Shown here in pieces: positions 1 to 8,221 of a stretch of 64,000 bases of DNA. The translations under genes and the position numbers were made by a program. The notes below the pieces were generated by a model, which saw only the letters and a list, made by a program, of their open reading frames with translations, made no database searches and was not told the DNA's origin. Every line of letters begins with the position of its first letter. Positions within the stretch are counted from its first letter, which is position 1. This stretch comes from Labrenzia sp. PHM005 (GTDB lineage Bacteria > Pseudomonadota > Alphaproteobacteria > Rhizobiales > Stappiaceae): NCBI RefSeq assembly GCF_006517275.1, contig NZ_CP041191.1:3095001-3159000 (forward strand), written 5' to 3'.

Positions 1-746
1 GCAAGATCATTGGCGCCATCCCCAACGGCTATTGTTTCATCGAACCCAAGGCCCTTTTCGGCGACCAGAGCCTCTAAACGCACGCGCTTGGCGTCTCGTC
101 CCAAAATGGGTTCGGCAACCTTGCCGGAGAGTTTGCCGTCGTCTTCTAGAAGAATATTTGCCTGGTTTTCGTCAAAGCCAATCATGGCCGCGACCGTTCC
201 GGTGAAATGGGTGAAGCCGCCCGAGACAAGAGCACAGTACGCACCATTTGCCTTCATGGTCTGTACCAAGGTGCGGCCGCCGGGCATCAGGGTAATGCGA
301 TTGCTCAAGACGCTGTCGATAGCTGACAGGGGAAGACCCTTCAACAGGCCAACACGCTCGCGCAAGGCGGGTTCGAAGTCGATTTCGCCCCGCATTGCCC
401 GTTCCGTGATTTCCGAGATTTTATCCTTGAGCCCGAGTTCAGCCGCCAGTTCATCAATACATTCTTGCCGGATCATGGTGGAATCCATGTCGGCAATAAG
501 AAGCTTTTTCCGCCGGTTTTCTTGAGACTGGACGAACACATCCACTGGGGCAGAGCCGATAAGCTCCCGCAGCTTTGTATCCGCGGCACTTGCATTTTCC
601 CCCTGGAAGAGGATATCGGCAGCAATGCCGGGATTGAGTATTGTTGGCGGACTATCGGAGCCGAGGGCCTCTGCCGCCCGTTGAACCAGATCCTCTCCAA
701 CGGCAGGGGCGGTCGGGGTAGATACTAGAGTAGCAACGAGGGACAT
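1..746 (-). CDS. serB: Phosphoserine phosphatase SerB (3' end beyond window)
   Basis: Last step of serine synthesis, hydrolysing O-phosphoserine in the cytoplasm. The reverse strand reads open from an ATG at 746-744 to the window edge (248 residues visible). A HAD motif I, DMDST, lies at residues 86-90, a VSGGFTHF segment (HAD motif II) follows, and GDGANDLA (motif IV) is the last thing visible. The first 75 residues are the variable N-terminal domain typical of alphaproteobacterial SerB. An AAGGAAA site lies about 8 bases before the ATG. The start codon shares bases with that of divergent miaA. Only the C-terminal tail is missing. Confidence 0.95.
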   Translation of the reverse strand, partial: MSLVATLVSTPTAPAVGEDLVQRAAEALGSDSPPTILNPGIAADILFQGENASAADTKLRELIGSAPVDVFVQSQENRRKKLLIADMDSTMIRQECIDELAAELGLKDKISEITERAMRGEIDFEPALRERVGLLKGLPLSAIDSVLSNRITLMPGGRTLVQTMKANGAYCALVSGGFTHFTGTVAAMIGFDENQANILLEDDGKLSGKVAEPILGRDAKRVRLEALVAEKGLGFDETIAVGDGANDL

Positions 747-1704
747 GGGCATTTCCTTTGAAACAGGGCCGAACAGTGGTCACGGCAAACGCGCCATCCT
801 GATAGCGGGCCCAACAGCAAGCGGCAAGTCGGCCTTGGCAATTGAATTGGCAAAACGGGTCGATGGTGTCGTCGTTAATGCCGATTCCATGCAGCTTTAT
901 GAAGATTTGCGCCTTGTCAGCGCCCGCCCGTCTATTGAGGAAGAAACCGAAGTGCCACACCGGCTTTATGGTGTGCTGCCCTCATCAGAAGCCTTTTCGA
1001 CGGGGGCATGGCTGCGCCGGATGTCGGCGGAGTTGGAAACGATCTGGTCTGCAGGTCAGGTGCCGGTGCTCGTTGGCGGAACGGGGCTTTATTTCAAAGC
1101 GCTAACCGAAGGGTTTGCAGAACTCCCTGAAATTCCAGACGCTGTTCGGGAACAAGCCCGTCTGCTCGCCGATGCAGAGGGTGTGCCGGCTTTGAAAGAA
1201 GCACTGGTTGCGGCAGGCGATGAACAGGCCGCGGAAACGCTGAATGATCCGCAGCGCCTTGCCCGTGCTCTGGAAGTCATTCTGGCGACCGGTCAGCCTT
1301 TGACCCGTTGGCAGAAAGAGCAGCAGTCATCTCCGGTTTTACAGGCTGCGGATTGCTTGTGTTTGGTTCTCGCACCGCCGCGGAATTGGCTTCATGAACG
1401 GATTGCCAAACGGTCAAAATTGATGCTGAGCGAAGACGGCATCCGGGAAGTTAAAGTGTTACTCGCGCAAAAGTTGTCGTATAAACTCCCGGCAATGCGC
1501 GCGATAGGGGTTAAGGAGATCGGAGCCTTTTTAACAGGCAAACAAGACAATGTGGAAACCGAATACCGCTTAATTGTTGCGACGCGGCAATACGCGAAAC
1601 GCCAGGAAACCTGGTTTCGTAATCAAATGCCAGACTGGCAACGACTTGACCCGTCACGGGAAATTGATGCGGATGCAGTCGTAGTGGATTTCTTGACTGA
1701 GTGA
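745..1704 (+). CDS. miaA: tRNA dimethylallyltransferase MiaA
   Basis: Transfers a dimethylallyl group to N6 of A37 in tRNAs that read UNN codons. 319 residues, normal for the family. The P-loop AGPTASGKSA is at residues 21-30, and the DSMQLY segment that recognises A37 follows soon after. A GAGGGA-like ribosome site sits just before the ATG, whose first two bases are shared with the serB start on the other strand, so its promoter must lie inside serB. Recognition is firm; only the exact start is slightly open. Confidence 0.95.
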   Translation: MGISFETGPNSGHGKRAILIAGPTASGKSALAIELAKRVDGVVVNADSMQLYEDLRLVSARPSIEEETEVPHRLYGVLPSSEAFSTGAWLRRMSAELETIWSAGQVPVLVGGTGLYFKALTEGFAELPEIPDAVREQARLLADAEGVPALKEALVAAGDEQAAETLNDPQRLARALEVILATGQPLTRWQKEQQSSPVLQAADCLCLVLAPPRNWLHERIAKRSKLMLSEDGIREVKVLLAQKLSYKLPAMRAIGVKEIGAFLTGKQDNVETEYRLIVATRQYAKRQETWFRNQMPDWQRLDPSREIDADAVVVDFLTE

Positions 1705-1906
1705 TGAAACCAGAAGTTTGTGCAATGCAATGAATGTTTCAAATTAACCTGTTGTAAATACGAATATTTTCAATGGTAATTTGTTATTATACTTTCGGCT
1801 GCCATCTCATTGGCACAATTCAGGGTTACAACGTCCGCAGCAGAACGAACGGGGCCCAAGAACCATTATCTTTGGATGTGTAGAGGCTGGCGTCGGGGAG
1901 GATAGA

Positions 1907-2443
1907 GTGCAGACGATATTTCTCGAAAACGATTCCGTGCGGCTGGTTCCCTTGTCCTTGTCAGACATCGGACCGGTGAAAACCCTTCATGCGGATGCTT
2001 ATGGCAATCGCTGTTCGGATGGCGACTGCGCCTGTCAATCAGATGAAGCTGAGAAGCTCGTTCATACTGCACTTAAAAACCAGGAAGATCTTGGCGTATC
2101 CAGATGGAAAGTTGAGGCTGAAGACGGAAAGTTCTTAGGCTGGGCGGGGTTTGCGCCGCTGGCGGAAACGTCTGAGATCTGCCTGAGTTATTGTCTTTCC
2201 AAGGCTGGAGGCGACAATACTGATCTGCCACGTCGCCTTTGCAAAGCTCTGACGGAATGGTTCTTCAAAAAAACCTACTTTTCCCATTTGGTTGCGGCCG
2301 TCCGTGTCGATAACCGCGATATGCGGGAAGTCGTGCTGGAGACCGGGTTCTATCACCGGGAAAGCAAATTGATTGGCGGGATGCAGGCTGATGTGTTCCA
2401 GATGTTGAGCCCGTCGATGCAGACCTATTTGATGAGTGCCTGA
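1907..2443 (+). CDS. GNAT-family N-acetyltransferase
   Basis: 178 residues from a GTG start at 1907, chosen because GGGGAGG lies five bases upstream; an in-frame ATG at 1781 has no such site and would add a tail unlike the family. The protein resembles RimJ/RimL-type acetyltransferases: a beta-strand-rich start (FLENDSVRLVPLSLSDI), a central GWAGFAPL strand and a late VRVDNRDMREVVLETGFYHR segment where such proteins bind acetyl-CoA and close the fold. The acceptor substrate cannot be told. It ends at a bidirectional terminator shared with leuA. Confidence 0.75.
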   Translation: MQTIFLENDSVRLVPLSLSDIGPVKTLHADAYGNRCSDGDCACQSDEAEKLVHTALKNQEDLGVSRWKVEAEDGKFLGWAGFAPLAETSEICLSYCLSKAGGDNTDLPRRLCKALTEWFFKKTYFSHLVAAVRVDNRDMREVVLETGFYHRESKLIGGMQADVFQMLSPSMQTYLMSA

Positions 2444-2470
2444 CCCACCCACCTTCAGGCGCATCAACGA

Positions 2471-2499
2471 AAAGAGCGGCACTCAAGGCGCCGCTCTTT
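2471..2499. terminator. Bidirectional terminator between GNAT gene and leuA
   Basis: A 10-bp perfect stem (AAAGAGCGGC, loop of nine, GCCGCTCTTT) followed by T-rich sequence on both strands. It sits between two convergent genes and can serve both. Confidence 0.9.
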
Positions 2500-2524
2500 T
2501 TGTCAGGTTGGAAACCGCTAGCGC

Positions 2525-4081
2525 TTAGACCGCTTGCAAGGCTCCCGGATTTGCTGCCTGGCGCCGCTGGGCCAGTTTGTTCATCGCCGACACATAGGCG
2601 CGCGCTGAGGCGACCAGCGTGTCTGTGTCTGCGCCTTTGCCGGTAGCAATTCGGCCGTCGGCCTCCAAGCGGACAGAGACTTCCGCTTGTGCGTCAGTGC
2701 CTTCGGTTACTGCGTGGACCTGGTAGAGGGACAAGGTGGCTTCGTGCGGCACGATTCCCTTGATCGCATTAAAGGTCGCATCGACTGGGCCGTCGCCGGT
2801 CGCTTCCTTGGTAATATGCTGGCCGTCCACATCCATGGTCAGGATTGCTTTCTGCGGACCGCCGGTGCCGGCAATCACCGTCAAGGCAATGACCTTGGTG
2901 CTTTCGCCCAGGATGTTGATTTCATCCTCGACCAAAGCTTCGATGTCTTCGTCATAAACATGTTTTTTGCGGTCAGCCAGATCCTTGAACCGGCGGAAAG
3001 CATCTTGCAAGGCGTTGTCACCCAGCTCAAAACCCAATTCTCGCAGCTTGTCACGGAAGGCATGACGGCCGGAGTGCTTGCCCATAACCAGGGAGGTGGC
3101 TTTGACGCCAACATCTTCCGGACGCATGATTTCGTAGGTTTCGGCGTTTTTCAGCATGCCGTCCTGGTGAATGCCGCTCTCATGGGCAAAGGCGTTTTTG
3201 CCAACGATGGCCTTGTTGTATTGGACAGCGAACCCAGAGGCGCCGGCCACCAGTTTGGATGCGCGCACCAGGTACTGCGGATCAATCTGTGTTTCATATG
3301 GCAGGATGTCGCCGCGGGTACGGACCGCCATGACAATCTCTTCCAGGGAGGCGTTGCCGGCGCGTTCACCCAAGCCATTGATGGTGCACTCAACCTGACG
3401 CGCTCCGCCAGCCACACCGGCCAGGGAGTTGGCAACCGCCAAGCCTAAGTCGTCGTGGCAGTGAACAGAGAAGATGGCCTGATCGGAGTTTGGCACACGC
3501 TCGATGATCTGCTCGAACATCGCCTTGTATTCATCCGGCGTTGCGTAACCGACAGTGTCCGGCAGGTTGATCGTGGTCGCTCCGCATTTGATGGCAGCTT
3601 CCACGCAGCGGCACAGATAGTCGATCGGGGTGCGGGTGGCGTCCATTGCCGACCATTCCACGTCATCAATCAGATTGCGGGAGCGGGTCACCGTATCGGT
3701 GATGATCTCCAGAACCTGTTCCTGGTTCTTGTTCATCTGAAACTGCAAATGAATGGGAGACGTGGAGACAAATGTATGGATCCGGCCTTTGCCGGCATAT
3801 TTGACGGCTTCACCGCAGCGGTCGATGTCTGCGTGAATGGCGCGGGCCAGACCGGCAATGACCGAGTTTTTCGAGCGCTTGGCGATTTCCTTGACGGCTT
3901 CGAAGTCGCCATTGGAGGCGATCGGGAAGCCTGCCTCAATGATGTCGACGCCCATATCATCCAGGATCTCGGCGATCTGCAGTTTTTCTTCCAGGGTCAT
4001 GGACGCGCCTGGAGATTGTTCGCCGTCACGCAAGGTGGTGTCGAAGATCCGGATCTGGTCCTTCTCAGAGGTGGCAGTCAT
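2525..4081 (-). CDS. leuA: 2-isopropylmalate synthase LeuA
   Basis: Condenses acetyl-CoA with 2-oxoisovalerate, the first committed step to leucine. 518 residues. The N-terminal TIM barrel starts with DTTLRDGEQSPG (residues 14-25), the metal-binding VHCHDDLGLAVANS segment is in the middle, and a C-terminal regulatory (LeuA dimer) domain with an Ala-rich tail follows, where leucine feedback acts in this family. An AAGGGA site lies nine bases before the ATG. Upstream on the same strand is a leucine-rich leader peptide with alternative RNA pairings, so expression is probably controlled by leucyl-tRNA supply. Confidence 0.97.
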   Translation of the reverse strand: MTATSEKDQIRIFDTTLRDGEQSPGASMTLEEKLQIAEILDDMGVDIIEAGFPIASNGDFEAVKEIAKRSKNSVIAGLARAIHADIDRCGEAVKYAGKGRIHTFVSTSPIHLQFQMNKNQEQVLEIITDTVTRSRNLIDDVEWSAMDATRTPIDYLCRCVEAAIKCGATTINLPDTVGYATPDEYKAMFEQIIERVPNSDQAIFSVHCHDDLGLAVANSLAGVAGGARQVECTINGLGERAGNASLEEIVMAVRTRGDILPYETQIDPQYLVRASKLVAGASGFAVQYNKAIVGKNAFAHESGIHQDGMLKNAETYEIMRPEDVGVKATSLVMGKHSGRHAFRDKLRELGFELGDNALQDAFRRFKDLADRKKHVYDEDIEALVEDEINILGESTKVIALTVIAGTGGPQKAILTMDVDGQHITKEATGDGPVDATFNAIKGIVPHEATLSLYQVHAVTEGTDAQAEVSVRLEADGRIATGKGADTDTLVASARAYVSAMNKLAQRRQAANPGALQAV

Positions 4082-4120
4082 GATGTTTCGTCCCTTAGCT
4101 GGATCGGGCCGTATTTAGGT

Positions 4121-4220
4121 CACTTGAGGGGCGCGCGATCCGATTGTTCTGATGCGGTTCTAAGAAGTCTCCCCTAAGTGCCCGTTCGCTTCAAACATGC
4201 GAACAGCCGACGCTCAGGGG
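4121..4220 (-). promoter_or_regulatory. Putative leu attenuator: alternative RNA pairing region
   Basis: In the leuA transcript, the segment CACTTAGGGG (4180-4171) can pair with CCCCTGAG at the leader stop codon (4220-4213) or with CCCCTCAAGTG nearer leuA (4131-4121). A small hairpin (GTTCGC/GCGAAC, 4204-4199 and 4189-4184) lies between. This is the geometry of an amino-acid attenuator, where a ribosome stalled on Leu codons decides which pairing forms. I see no clear U-run after the second pairing, so the mechanism may be other than simple termination. Confidence 0.6.
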
Positions 4221-4318
4221 CATCTAAGAAGGAGGAGATCGCCAAGTAGGAGGAGGCCGCCGCGCTGCAGTGTCTGCGCGTCGATAGAAGAAACGGCAAT
4301 GTCGCGATCCGCGATCAT
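4214..4318 (-). CDS. leu operon leader peptide (34 aa)
   Basis: Open frame of 34 codons ending in TGA, about 130 bases upstream of leuA and on its strand. Residues 22-31 read LLLLGDLLLL (codons CTC CTC CTA CTT, then CTC CTC CTT CTT). Eight leucine codons in ten positions just before leuA is the hallmark of a ribosome-stalling leader. The stop codon falls inside the first arm of the alternative pairing region, as expected. No strong ribosome site was found at the ATG, so an internal start is possible, but the Leu block is unaffected. Confidence 0.82.
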   Translation of the reverse strand: MIADRDIAVSSIDAQTLQRGGLLLLGDLLLLRCP

Positions 4319-4599
4319 GGGTCTTCTTACGGCCTTTGGTCATTCCAATACGGTGCGCCTTAGTCTGCTTGCAAAGCGTGACCGAGGCGTTAACGGATGT
4401 CGTTCATAAGACAGGATTCTTTTTGATGCAACTGGCTTTTGTGGAGCTTACGCGATTTGTTGGCAGTTTCAGTCCGCTGTGAACCGCATGCAAAAGGCCT
4501 CAAACGTTCGATTTGATCCAAATGCATCAACTGGTTTGATTGGATGCTTTCCGACAAAATTGGTAATCTGACGTAGCGGAAAATCTGAGGTGTTTTCCA

Positions 4600-5445
4600 A
4601 TGCCGATAAGTTACGCCCGACAGCAGACCCTTCAAGGATTCGATTCCTCCGTTACCCCGAATTGGCAAATGGTGCCGGTTGGTGGACAACGGACACTGAC
4701 AGTCACGGGGCATGGAACCTTAGTGCCGCGTGTAAATCCCACCAATATCGCAAATGTTGCTCTCAACAATTCGGGTGGCAGTGCACGGCTTGTGATTACC
4801 GGACGTGTTGCCGGAAAAGGGCACATCGAGTGGGTGCCCAATCTGGATCATACCGGTACGGTCGCTGCGGCCAACAAGCTTGAATTATCGGTCAAAGCCG
4901 AACGGCGCATTCAGACTGCATTTCACTATATTAAGGACAATGCAGGTCATACAACGAACCGCAATCGATCGGATCTAAACACGCTGATCACCGGGGTGAA
5001 TGCGATTTTGACGACCCAAGCCAATGTGACAATGGTGCGCAAAAGTGCGGCCGTTGCCGAAGTGGCGCAAAACCTTGGTGCTGTGGTGCGCTTTTCGTCT
5101 CATTTGGAAGGTGTTGCGGCCAGTGAACATGAATGGGACGATGTGACTGCATTGGCGGATTCGACAGCAGATTTTAATGTCTTTTTTGTCTGGCAATACG
5201 AGCAGGACGCCACGCCCGCAGTGAACAACACCCGTGCTGGCACCATTGCGTCAGAGAAGAATTGTCTGATGGAAGACACTATGTCATCGCCCCACGCGGA
5301 AACGCTGGCGCATGAGACGGTTCATTTGCTCGGCATTGCTGATCATAGCGCCGCCCATCAGCACCTGATCGCATCGGGAGCACACCGCAATGGCCAGCTT
5401 ATCAGCAAGAGCCAAGCCAATACGATCAATCCCTCTGGGACTTAA
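4600..5445 (+). CDS. Putative metzincin-like zinc metallopeptidase
   Basis: 281 residues, first gene of a three-gene run. Residues 238-249 read HETVHLLGIADH, an HExxHxxGxxD zinc signature with Asp as possible third ligand, as in snapalysin (M7) peptidases. An N-terminal stretch of about 100 residues is beta-rich and Gly/Val/Thr-rich and may be an Ig-like domain. After the zinc motif, the place where metzincins have the Met-turn reads LIASG, so the methionine appears replaced by isoleucine. No signal peptide is seen, although the next two genes encode exported proteins. GAGG lies about nine bases before the ATG. Substrate unknown. Confidence 0.6.
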   Translation: MPISYARQQTLQGFDSSVTPNWQMVPVGGQRTLTVTGHGTLVPRVNPTNIANVALNNSGGSARLVITGRVAGKGHIEWVPNLDHTGTVAAANKLELSVKAERRIQTAFHYIKDNAGHTTNRNRSDLNTLITGVNAILTTQANVTMVRKSAAVAEVAQNLGAVVRFSSHLEGVAASEHEWDDVTALADSTADFNVFFVWQYEQDATPAVNNTRAGTIASEKNCLMEDTMSSPHAETLAHETVHLLGIADHSAAHQHLIASGAHRNGQLISKSQANTINPSGT

Positions 5446-5446
5446 A

Positions 5447-6334
5447 ATGCGGTGCTCCAGCCGATTGCGTTGGTTTCTGGTTTGCGTTTTGATGATGTCT
5501 GGAGGGGTCAGCATGGCTCAGACTTCTGAATTGTCCGAGTTGGTCGAAACTGCGCTGCAAAATCCAAGTCCAGTATCGGTGTCGGCGGTCGTTGCCGCCG
5601 GCGATTCCGCGGTGGCAGAGCTTGAGGCGCGTTTCAGCAGTGCGTCCGCCGATGAACGGGCCAATATCATCGGTATCTGGCGCGCGATCTGTACGCACAA
5701 AGCGGCATTGGCGCTCGCGCCCTTAATGTCGTCTGATGACTACGACACGCGGGTGCGGGCAAGTGCGGCGGCCTATGAATGTGTGAGAAAAAATGGGCTT
5801 CCGGATAATCCCGCGTTTAAAGAGGATGTCCTGGCCGCTCTCAATGGAGAGGCCGAAGCTGGCGGTTTGCTTTTGGCAAGCTATTTTCCTGAGAGCCAAG
5901 CGGGGTTGTCAAAACACCAAACTTCCACACGTCTGGTGAAACTCGACGCATCTGATCCCGCTGTACCAGTGGACTTGGTTACGGCGGTGGCACTTTCCAG
6001 ACTTGGCGATCAGGATGCGCGCGGGCGGCTTGAAACCAAGATCCAGGAGGGCGATCCGGCAAACTTGGTGTTTTTGATCAAGGCGATGGCAGTGATCGAC
6101 GCACCTGAAATACTGCACAGCCTCGCATCTGCCACACTGTCGAACGAAACCCCCGTCGGCGATGGCCTGCCGTCTGGTGTCACTCCGCAGCGGCGCGTGG
6201 CCGATATTGCGACAGAGTATTTTGTCCACCGGCTTAAGTTCGATCCGGGGTTTGAATTGGATCCGACCCGGCTTTACTCTCAAGATGAGCGTGGCTTGGT
6301 CGCTAGGAAAATCGCCGAAAAACTGCCAAATTGA
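5447..6334 (+). CDS. Exported HEAT-repeat-like protein, function unknown
   Basis: 295 residues from ATG 5447, one base after the preceding stop, which suggests translational coupling. An in-frame ATG at 5390 would overlap that gene and hide the signal peptide. Residues 9-24 form a hydrophobic export signal with probable cleavage after VSMA. The mature part is helical and Ala-rich, with helix pairs (for example around ALAPLMSSDDYDTRVRASAA) that look like HEAT/Armadillo repeats, a protein-binding scaffold. No catalytic motif seen. It likely works with its neighbours in the envelope. Confidence 0.55.
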   Translation: MRCSSRLRWFLVCVLMMSGGVSMAQTSELSELVETALQNPSPVSVSAVVAAGDSAVAELEARFSSASADERANIIGIWRAICTHKAALALAPLMSSDDYDTRVRASAAAYECVRKNGLPDNPAFKEDVLAALNGEAEAGGLLLASYFPESQAGLSKHQTSTRLVKLDASDPAVPVDLVTAVALSRLGDQDARGRLETKIQEGDPANLVFLIKAMAVIDAPEILHSLASATLSNETPVGDGLPSGVTPQRRVADIATEYFVHRLKFDPGFELDPTRLYSQDERGLVARKIAEKLPN

Positions 6335-6452
6335 ACCTGTCCGGTTGTGCGCAACAGGGCCTATCTGGCGACAGAATAGGCTTTGAATTTCCTGGTGCCA
6401 GATATTGTTGCAGGAATGTATTTTTTGGACAATAACGAAGGAGGGCATGGCA

Positions 6453-7478
6453 ATGCGTACGGCCTGGAACCACCGAAATTTTCCAGAAAAGTTTTTGGCC
6501 TGCATATTGGTGGCCGCCTGCCTTCCGATGCTAATTCTGCCAGCAGCCGGACAGGGGAACGGCAATGCCTGGACGGTTCAGCCGAAATTTGATGGCAAAA
6601 AGAAACTGCGCAAAAGCATCAGTGGCGCTGCCTGCGCTCCGGTGTCTCCGCCTGTTTGCCTGGTAGCGCTGGATGAAAAACAGCACACACAGTTTTTTAC
6701 GATCCAGGACAAAACTATCGTTCCCGGCGCGGTCATGCGGCTGTTGCCGAAGAAGATTGACGGCGAAAAGACCGGTGAGATTGATGCAGAAGGTGCAGCC
6801 TATGGCGACGGGTATTTCTATCTAACCGGGTCGCACGGGCTAAGCCGGAAAAAAGCGAAGTACGACCCGTCTAGTTTTTTCTTGTTCCGGTTTCCCGTCA
6901 CCTCAGAAACTGGATATCCCGCTTTTGAATTTTCGAAGAACTCCGTGGCGGGCGAAATTGAGCGCACCAACGCTTTGCAGGCGATTTTGAAAGGAGCTCC
7001 GGATCCGATTGGAAAATATGCAGAGCAGCCGCTCGGCGACGGAGCTGGGGGCGTCAATATCGAAGGTCTTGCGTATCGGAACGGACGGATCTTCATTGGC
7101 CTCCGCGGTCCGTCCGTTGATGGCACTGCCTTTATCCGAAGTGTCAATGCCGACGCGCTTTTTTCGGATAAGAAACCGGACCTTGAGACAATTGAGTTAG
7201 CAATTGGAACAGGCACAGGGGTGCGGGATCTGGCAGCTGTATCAGACGGTCTTCTTGTGCTGGCTGGGCCGGTTCAATCGAAGGGCGGGTATTCTGTCCA
7301 TCATCTGGCTCTTCCCAGCGGTGCACTGAAGAAACTGGCTGATTTGGAGATGCCGGAGAAAGACCAGAAAGCCGAGACTGTTCTGGTCCTGAAGGAAGGT
7401 CCGGAAACCGTCAATATCTTGATCATGTATGACGGCGCCAAAGATGGCGGTCCGAGGGAGTACCTGCTAACCAAGTAA
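6453..7478 (+). CDS. Exported DUF3616-family protein
   Basis: 341 residues from the ATG at 6453, chosen because AAGGAGG lies eight bases upstream; an ATG at 6447 is too close to that site. A signal peptide (hydrophobic residues 15-30, cleavage near PAAG) leads into a beta-propeller-like protein with DAEGAAYGDGYFYLTG and NIEGLAYRNGRIFIGLRG, the paired 'EG-AY' strands seen in DUF3616 proteins. The family has no assigned reaction. It is the third gene of the metallopeptidase cassette, 118 bases after the HEAT-like gene. Confidence 0.65.
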   Translation: MRTAWNHRNFPEKFLACILVAACLPMLILPAAGQGNGNAWTVQPKFDGKKKLRKSISGAACAPVSPPVCLVALDEKQHTQFFTIQDKTIVPGAVMRLLPKKIDGEKTGEIDAEGAAYGDGYFYLTGSHGLSRKKAKYDPSSFFLFRFPVTSETGYPAFEFSKNSVAGEIERTNALQAILKGAPDPIGKYAEQPLGDGAGGVNIEGLAYRNGRIFIGLRGPSVDGTAFIRSVNADALFSDKKPDLETIELAIGTGTGVRDLAAVSDGLLVLAGPVQSKGGYSVHHLALPSGALKKLADLEMPEKDQKAETVLVLKEGPETVNILIMYDGAKDGGPREYLLTK

Positions 7479-7501
7479 AACTTCCTGGTCAGAAGATGTT
7501 T

Positions 7502-8200
7502 TTATTGACCATATTGATCCCGCCGCCGGACCCAGGACATAGGGTAAGGCAAATCGTCTTCATGACGTCCCATTGGGGTCAGATCCAAGAGATTGTAGGC
7601 CATGTTGAGGATGTCCAGGCCCCGGCCATAAGTTGAGTAGCTATGGCCGATGCGGCCATCGTCTAATTTCAAGAACGCGCTGACGCCCGGCAATTCTTCT
7701 CCGAAAGTCGTTTCCTTGTAATTGTAACCATTGCCATCTGAGACTTCTTTGCCCGGAAAGGTCACTCCAAAATCTCTGCTGAAGGAATTTCCTGCTGTGG
7801 AGGCCCAGGTGAAAGACCAGCCAAAACGTTTTTGGTATTCTAGGAGCTTGTTAATGGGCGCGTTGGACGTGGAAATCAGCGCCGTGTCGCGAGCGGCCAA
7901 GTGGACATCCAAACGCTCATAATTGTCCGCCCAGAAGGAGCAACTCGGGCAGCCTTCCTCCCAGGTTTCGCCAAACATGAAGTGGTAGACGAGCAATTGC
8001 GGATGCGGCCCAAACAGCTCTGACAAGGTTTTCTTTCCATCAGCTGTCTCGAAAACATAATCTTCAGTCACCTCGACCATCGGCAAGGCGCGCCGGGCTT
8101 CTGACAACTTGTCACGTTCTTTGGTAAAGGCTTTTTCCTGTTCCAGAAGAACCTTGCGGGCGTCCAGCCAGGTTGTCCGGTCGACGAAATTCACTTCCAT
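7502..8200 (-). CDS. DUF899-family thioredoxin-fold protein
   Basis: 232 residues. The sequence follows the DUF899 pattern: an N-terminal helix with paired Arg/Lys (RDKLSEARRALPMVEV), YVFET with a downstream LSELFGPHPQLLVYHFMFG strand, then GCPSCSFWAD, a CxxC in a thioredoxin-like position. A C-terminal VFHSYSTY-like stretch (here IGHSYSTYGRG) is also usual. Biochemical role not established. It is the last gene of an ArsR-SRPBCC-DUF899 run on the minus strand, 21 bases after the SRPBCC gene, so it probably shares ArsR control. Confidence 0.8.
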   Translation of the reverse strand: MEVNFVDRTTWLDARKVLLEQEKAFTKERDKLSEARRALPMVEVTEDYVFETADGKKTLSELFGPHPQLLVYHFMFGETWEEGCPSCSFWADNYERLDVHLAARDTALISTSNAPINKLLEYQKRFGWSFTWASTAGNSFSRDFGVTFPGKEVSDGNGYNYKETTFGEELPGVSAFLKLDDGRIGHSYSTYGRGLDILNMAYNLLDLTPMGRHEDDLPYPMSWVRRRDQYGQ

Positions 8201-8221
8201 TGCGCAATCCTCCTAAGTCTA

